A stretch of 64,000 bases of DNA from Paenibacillus sp. TCA20. GTDB lineage: Bacteria; Bacillota; Bacilli; Paenibacillales; Paenibacillaceae. The DNA is taken from NCBI RefSeq assembly GCF_000732325.1, contig NZ_BBIW01000011.1, positions 62,001-126,000 on the forward strand, read 5' to 3'. Positions within the stretch are counted from its first letter, which is position 1; every line of letters starts with the position of its first letter. Shown here in pieces: positions 60,496 to 64,000 of this stretch. The translations under genes were made by a program, and so were the position numbers. The notes beneath the pieces are model-generated. The model was not told the origin of the DNA. It searched no databases and saw only the letters and a program-made list of their open reading frames with translations.

Positions 60496-61497
60496 TTACT
60501 CCCCTTTTTGGTTAGTGCTGTACCCATCCGGATGGGATTGATGCCAGCTCCAAGCACTCGCAATGACCTTGTCCAGATCTGTATATTTTGGCTCCCAGCC
60601 AAGCACTGCCCGGGCTTTATCTGAGGAAGCAACCAGTACCGCAGGGTCACCTGCACGACGTGCTTCCATGACGACCGGAATGTCGAGGCCAGTTACTTTC
60701 TTCGCTGTTTCGATCACCTCTTTGACGCTGAACCCTTGACCGTTGCCAAGATTGAACACGTTACTCTCTTCACCCTTGCGCAGATAGTCCACAGCACGAA
60801 GGTGCGCATCGGCAAGATCGCTTACGTGGATATAGTCACGGATACAGGTTCCGTCTTCAGTAGCATAATCGTCTCCAAAAATCGCAATATGCTTGCGCTG
60901 CTTCAAGGCCGTTTGGAGCACTAGCGGAATCAGATGGCTCTCCGGCTGGTGATCTTCTCCAATCTTACCGCTGTCATGGGCACCGGCTGCATTAAAGTAC
61001 CGAAGGGATACATACTTGATGCCAAGCACTTTATCAAACCAGGACATCATGCGCTCCATCATGAGCTTGGTCTCACCATATACATTGGTCGGCTCTGTGC
61101 GGTCGCTTTCCTCGATAGGTACTTTTTCAGGCTCACCGTACGTTGCAGCCGTAGAGGAGAAGACAATTCGTTTAACGTCTGCATCCTTCATCGCCTCGAG
61201 CAGAGACAATGTACCGAACACATTGTTATCATAGTATTTTCCTGGGTTTTGCATACTTTCACCGACAAGGGAATTCGCTGCAAAGTGAATGACTGCATCA
61301 ATCTCGTTCTCGGAGAACAGCTTCGCCAGCACCTCCTTATCCCGAAGATCTCCCTCGTATAGCTTACCGCCAAGGAGGGCCTCCCGGTGACCTGTCTGCA
61401 AATTATCAAGCACAACCACTTCCTCACCGCGCTCAAGCAGCGCTGCAACGGTATGAGAACCGATATAACCTGCTCCACCTGTTACTAGAATCGCCAT
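60496..61497 (-). CDS. galE: UDP-glucose 4-epimerase
   Basis: Interconverts UDP-galactose and UDP-glucose. 333 residues of extended SDR type: MAILVTGGAGYIGSHTVAAL (NAD site), VIHFAANSLVGESMQNPGKY, SSTAATYG and the catalytic Tyr/Lys in NVYGETKLMMERM. RYFNAAGAHDSGKIGEDHQP is typical GalE. It lies 4 bp after galK and 4 bp before galT. Confidence 0.95.
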   Translation of the reverse strand: MAILVTGGAGYIGSHTVAALLERGEEVVVLDNLQTGHREALLGGKLYEGDLRDKEVLAKLFSENEIDAVIHFAANSLVGESMQNPGKYYDNNVFGTLSLLEAMKDADVKRIVFSSTAATYGEPEKVPIEESDRTEPTNVYGETKLMMERMMSWFDKVLGIKYVSLRYFNAAGAHDSGKIGEDHQPESHLIPLVLQTALKQRKHIAIFGDDYATEDGTCIRDYIHVSDLADAHLRAVDYLRKGEESNVFNLGNGQGFSVKEVIETAKKVTGLDIPVVMEARRAGDPAVLVASSDKARAVLGWEPKYTDLDKVIASAWSWHQSHPDGYSTNQKGE

Positions 61498-61501
61498 CGT
61501 A

Positions 61502-62680
61502 TTACGCCTCCCCTTTCAATTCTTTAACGCCGTCGCCAACGCCGCATACATAGAAATCTCCAGTGAGTCCAGTCCGTTCCTTGTACGCTGCACCAACCTC
61601 CTGCACAAACCGATCCACATCGTTCTCATGCACAAGGGATACGGTACATCCACCGAAGCCTGCACCTGTCATGCGGCTGCCGAGTGTACCTGGAATTTTG
61701 CGAGCCTCTTCAACCATCACGTCGAGCTCTTCACAGCTTACTTCGTAGAGGTCACGCAAGGAATCATGAGAAGCATTCATCAGCTCCCCGAAAGCTTGGA
61801 GGTCCCCGCTGCTAAGTGCATCTACTGAGGCCAGCACACGAGCATTCTCTTCCACAACGTGCTTGGTCCGTTTCTTCAGAATGTCATCTCCCAAAGCTGA
61901 CTCCAATTCACTGTATTGCGCTGGAGTAAGCTCTGCCAGATAGGACAGTGAAGGCAGCTGCTCCTTCAGAATAGCCAGGGACTGATCGCATTGCTGACGT
62001 CTCTCGTTGTAAGCTGAATCTACAAGACCGCGGCGTTTATTCGTGTTGCCAATAATCAGCTTGTAATCTCCCGTACGGAATGGCACATGCTTGTATTCAA
62101 GTGTGTCACACATCAGCAGAATGGCATGGTCTTCTGCACCGTTCGCTACCGCAAACTGGTCCATAATGCCGCTGTTCACTCCAACATACTGGTTCTCAGC
62201 GCGCTGAGAGAGCAGTGATATTTCAACTGTGTCCACCTTGCCTCCTTCAAGTGTAAGCAATGCGTATGCAGTTACTACTTCGATTGAAGCAGAAGAGGAC
62301 AGCCCTGCGCCGTTCGGAATCTCGCCATGGAACATCAGGTCGTAGCCTTTTGTGATGCTCGTGCCTGCCTTAATGATCTCAACCATTACACCGATCGGAT
62401 AATCGATCCACTCGCCTGATTTTTCCTTGCCGATATCCTCCACCTTGATTACCGCTTCATGCGAAAGGTTGGTGGAATAAAAATGGATCTCGTCATCCTG
62501 GCGTTCGCGAATGATCAGCGTTGTTCCGAATTCAAGTGCGGCTGGGAGAACATAGCCTCCGTTATAATCGATATGCTCACCGATCAGGTTCACACGTCCA
62601 GGAGCGTTAAACACGCGGATTTCAGCAGAATTTTCACCATATTTTTCAGTAAACTGTTGTTTGAGTTGTTGTACGTTCAT
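61502..62680 (-). CDS. galK: Galactokinase
   Basis: First Leloir step, ATP-dependent phosphorylation of galactose. 392 residues of GHMP kinase fold: APGRVNLIGEHIDYNGGYVL (galactose binding), EIPNGAGLSSSASIEVVTAY (phosphate loop), SGIMDQFAVANG and RMTGAGFGGCTVSLVHEND. First gene of galK-galE-galT, divergent from an AraC regulator; the promoter contains a cre-like site. Confidence 0.95.
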   Translation of the reverse strand: MNVQQLKQQFTEKYGENSAEIRVFNAPGRVNLIGEHIDYNGGYVLPAALEFGTTLIIRERQDDEIHFYSTNLSHEAVIKVEDIGKEKSGEWIDYPIGVMVEIIKAGTSITKGYDLMFHGEIPNGAGLSSSASIEVVTAYALLTLEGGKVDTVEISLLSQRAENQYVGVNSGIMDQFAVANGAEDHAILLMCDTLEYKHVPFRTGDYKLIIGNTNKRRGLVDSAYNERRQQCDQSLAILKEQLPSLSYLAELTPAQYSELESALGDDILKKRTKHVVEENARVLASVDALSSGDLQAFGELMNASHDSLRDLYEVSCEELDVMVEEARKIPGTLGSRMTGAGFGGCTVSLVHENDVDRFVQEVGAAYKERTGLTGDFYVCGVGDGVKELKGEA

Positions 62681-62722
62681 TAACCTTCACCTCTTTGTAA
62701 AAGTTGTTTTAAGCTTAATCAA

Positions 62723-62751
62723 AGTATACATGGAAGCGTTATTAACGGTAA
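62723..62751 (-). promoter_or_regulatory. galK promoter with cre-like site in the spacer
   Basis: On the minus strand TTACCG (62746-62751), 17 bp, TATACT (62723-62728). The plus-strand sequence TGGAAGCGTTATTA (62731-62744) in the spacer matches the cre pattern with one mismatch, consistent with CcpA repression. A further dyad GAAAAC-N4-GTTTTC lies at about 62808-62823 and could bind the divergent AraC protein. Confidence 0.5.
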
Positions 62752-62933
62752 TGTATGCATGTGTTGAATCTATGGACAAATGTGACTACGGATAACTTGA
62801 ATACATGGAAAACACTGGTTTTCATTCATATGTACTCCCTGCTTTTTATGGTATACTAATGACGTGATACCTATACTTTTACGTACATTATTGCTCTGTA
62901 AGTCCGCTTGCAGAAGAAAGGAAACACCCAATA

Positions 62934-63803
62934 ATGCAGGATTCATATTCAGTAGCTTCCAATCCCGTCGATTACGAGAATAGTCCGCTGCACGTCCTCT
63001 TCGTTGGCGAGAGCCAAACCAAACCGGGACATGCGCTGGGACCGAAAATATATGATTACTACCTTCTTCATTATGTGGAGTCAGGCAAGGGTGTTTTTCG
63101 TACAGAGAGCCGCACTTACCATTTGTCCGCAGGGCATATTTTTTTGATTCATCCTTCGGAGCTGGTTAGTTATGTATCCAACGAGGAGGAGCCCTGGCGC
63201 TATCGCTGGATGGCTTTTACGGGCAGGGAGGCCGATAAGCAGGTGAAGGACGCCGGGTTCAGTCTTGATCAGCCAGTGATTACAACCGCGCAGGACAGTA
63301 GAATGTCGTCACTCCTATCCACGATGCAGAATGCCTTTTTCGAAAAAAAAGAAAGTGCTCACCTCACCTCCATCGGCTGCTTATATCTGATCTTCGCTGA
63401 GGCCAAAGAAAGGCTTGTGCTCGAGTCTGCAGTAGCCATGACGGATTCTCAGGTAGGCCGGACGGTGAAGCAGATGATTCAATACATGTCGACTCAGTAT
63501 GCCCATCCGATCTCCATCGAACAAATGAGTGCAAGCTTGGGTTATAATCGCGCTTATTTGTCCCGTATTTTCAAAAAAGAAATCGGACTCTCGCCAGTCA
63601 CGTATTTGCTGAAGCTGAGGATTGATAAGTCCAGACAGCTGCTTAGAGAACGGCCTGAGCTGTCCATAGAACAGATATCTGCCTCTGTCGGGCTGCCGGA
63701 TGCACTGTATTTCTCGAGACAATTCAAACGGTTCTATAGACACTCACCCAGCGCATATCGCAAACAGATGCAGGAGCAGTCCAATGGAACCTCTCCAGAC
63801 TGA
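62934..63803 (+). CDS. AraC family transcriptional regulator, divergent from gal operon
   Basis: 289 residues. The N-terminal cupin arm (about 20-150) has YYLLHYVESGKGVFRTESRT and GHIFLIHPSELVSYVS. The C-terminal double HTH (about 185-280) has MSASLGYNRAYLSRIFKKEI, the GLSPVTYLLKLRIDKSRQLL helix and ISASVGLPDALYFSRQFKRF. It resembles sugar-operon activators of the MsmR/RafR type. The 250-bp gap to galK suggests control of galKET, perhaps sensing galactose or an alpha-galactoside. Confidence 0.88.
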   Translation: MQDSYSVASNPVDYENSPLHVLFVGESQTKPGHALGPKIYDYYLLHYVESGKGVFRTESRTYHLSAGHIFLIHPSELVSYVSNEEEPWRYRWMAFTGREADKQVKDAGFSLDQPVITTAQDSRMSSLLSTMQNAFFEKKESAHLTSIGCLYLIFAEAKERLVLESAVAMTDSQVGRTVKQMIQYMSTQYAHPISIEQMSASLGYNRAYLSRIFKKEIGLSPVTYLLKLRIDKSRQLLRERPELSIEQISASVGLPDALYFSRQFKRFYRHSPSAYRKQMQEQSNGTSPD

Positions 63804-63848
63804 AGTCATGCGCATACTTGAGCATATTCTACTTACTAAATAGTAAAA

Positions 63849-63882
63849 AGCCTGCCTATGAATTTGATCATAAGGCAGGCTT
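63849..63882. terminator. Bidirectional terminator at the right edge
   Basis: AAGCCTGCCTAT pairs with ATAAGGCAGGCTT. The minus strand continues TTTTTA, the plus strand TGTTCTTTTG. It separates the AraC gene from the converging partial gene. Confidence 0.75.
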
Positions 63883-63932
63883 GTTCTTTTGTCACGATAG
63901 AAACAATAGAATCAGGCTCGAGTCCTATCCCC

Positions 63933-64000
63933 TTAGCTGTCTTTACGCAGGATCGATTCGATATCTGCTAATTCTTCGGGAGAAAAGTCCAGGTTGTTAA
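63933..64000 (-). CDS. C-terminal 22 residues of a gene entering from the right, possibly aldo/keto reductase
   Basis: Open on the minus strand to the window edge and ending at TAA 63933-63935, 51 bp before the terminator. The tail reads NNLDFSPEELADIESILRKD, then Ser. Aldo/keto reductases commonly end with 'l.Ls.eel..I..i', so that family is plausible, but 22 residues are too few for certainty. Confidence 0.45.
   Translation of the reverse strand, partial: NNLDFSPEELADIESILRKDS

Noticed and set aside
1..64000. CRISPR array, tRNA, rRNA, insertion sequence or phage attachment site
   Set aside because: I scanned for regular short repeats, tRNA-like cloverleaves, transposase motifs and terminal inverted repeats. 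The only sizeable repeat is the 227-bp tandem element.

Overview
The window looks like chromosome of a spore-forming, low-to-moderate GC Firmicute, most probably Paenibacillus. Pointers are the cotJABC spore coat operon, a split glycine dehydrogenase behind a tandem glycine riboswitch, a GlcT/RAT-controlled glucose PTS, a SigW-type promoter before nfeD-floT, a class II galT in galK-galE-galT, and consistently strong AGGAGG ribosome binding sites. I see no rRNA, tRNA, CRISPR array, prophage or transposase. The genus is an inference from gene content; no database was searched.

Layout. 1-10.2 kb: cut-off peptidoglycan O-acetyltransferase, a small-RNA-like transcript, YitT membrane protein, a PadR-HAAS pair, LysR/O-methyltransferase, VOC protein, SDR oxidoreductase, a frameshifted TetR gene and fabV. 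10.2-16.2 kb: promoter plus terminator-bearing leader before an SsuC/SsuA-like transporter pair without ATPase, then AraC regulator, GH27 alpha-galactosidase and a glycosyltransferase. 16.2-18.0 kb: HIRAN protein and cotJABC. 18.1-21.4 kb: AT-rich block with a MerR regulator, a textbook 19-bp-spacer MerR promoter, nitronate monooxygenase, an Old Yellow Enzyme deletion remnant and an arginase-family protein. 21.4-25.5 kb: ctc (L25) and a cytoplasmic pullulanase with a cre-overlapped promoter.

25.6-33.4 kb is one minus-strand operon: creatininase-family hydrolase, complete NMT1/SsuA-type ABC transporter, FAD-linked oxidase and two cytosine-deaminase-like amidohydrolases. It looks like uptake and breakdown of an N-heterocycle of unknown identity. 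33.8-36.3 kb is thiM-thiD-thiE under a TPP riboswitch. Head-to-head with it (-35 boxes four bases apart) starts a transcript with a seven-codon leader peptide, a long-range stem with one strand in that peptide ORF, and several intrinsic terminators, all before a MutS2-like gene lacking the Smr domain. This is the most interesting part of the window: it has the architecture of a translation-dependent attenuator, as found before ribosome-protection genes, in front of a relative of the ribosome-splitting factor MutS2.

38.9-48.9 kb: three little-known small proteins, gcvH, the glycine riboswitch with gcvT-gcvPA-gcvPB, a solo secA2 and a GNAT acetyltransferase. 49.2-54.7 kb: glcT-ptsG-ptsH-ptsI. 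54.8-57.5 kb: nfeD-floT with a SigW promoter, then a 227-bp tandem repeat. 57.5-63.8 kb: iron alcohol dehydrogenase, galK-galE-galT with a cre-like site in the promoter, and a divergent AraC regulator. A 22-residue C-terminus, possibly of an aldo/keto reductase, runs off the right edge. Sugar uptake and use (PTS, Leloir pathway, alpha-galactosidase, pullulanase) with CcpA-like sites is the main metabolic theme.
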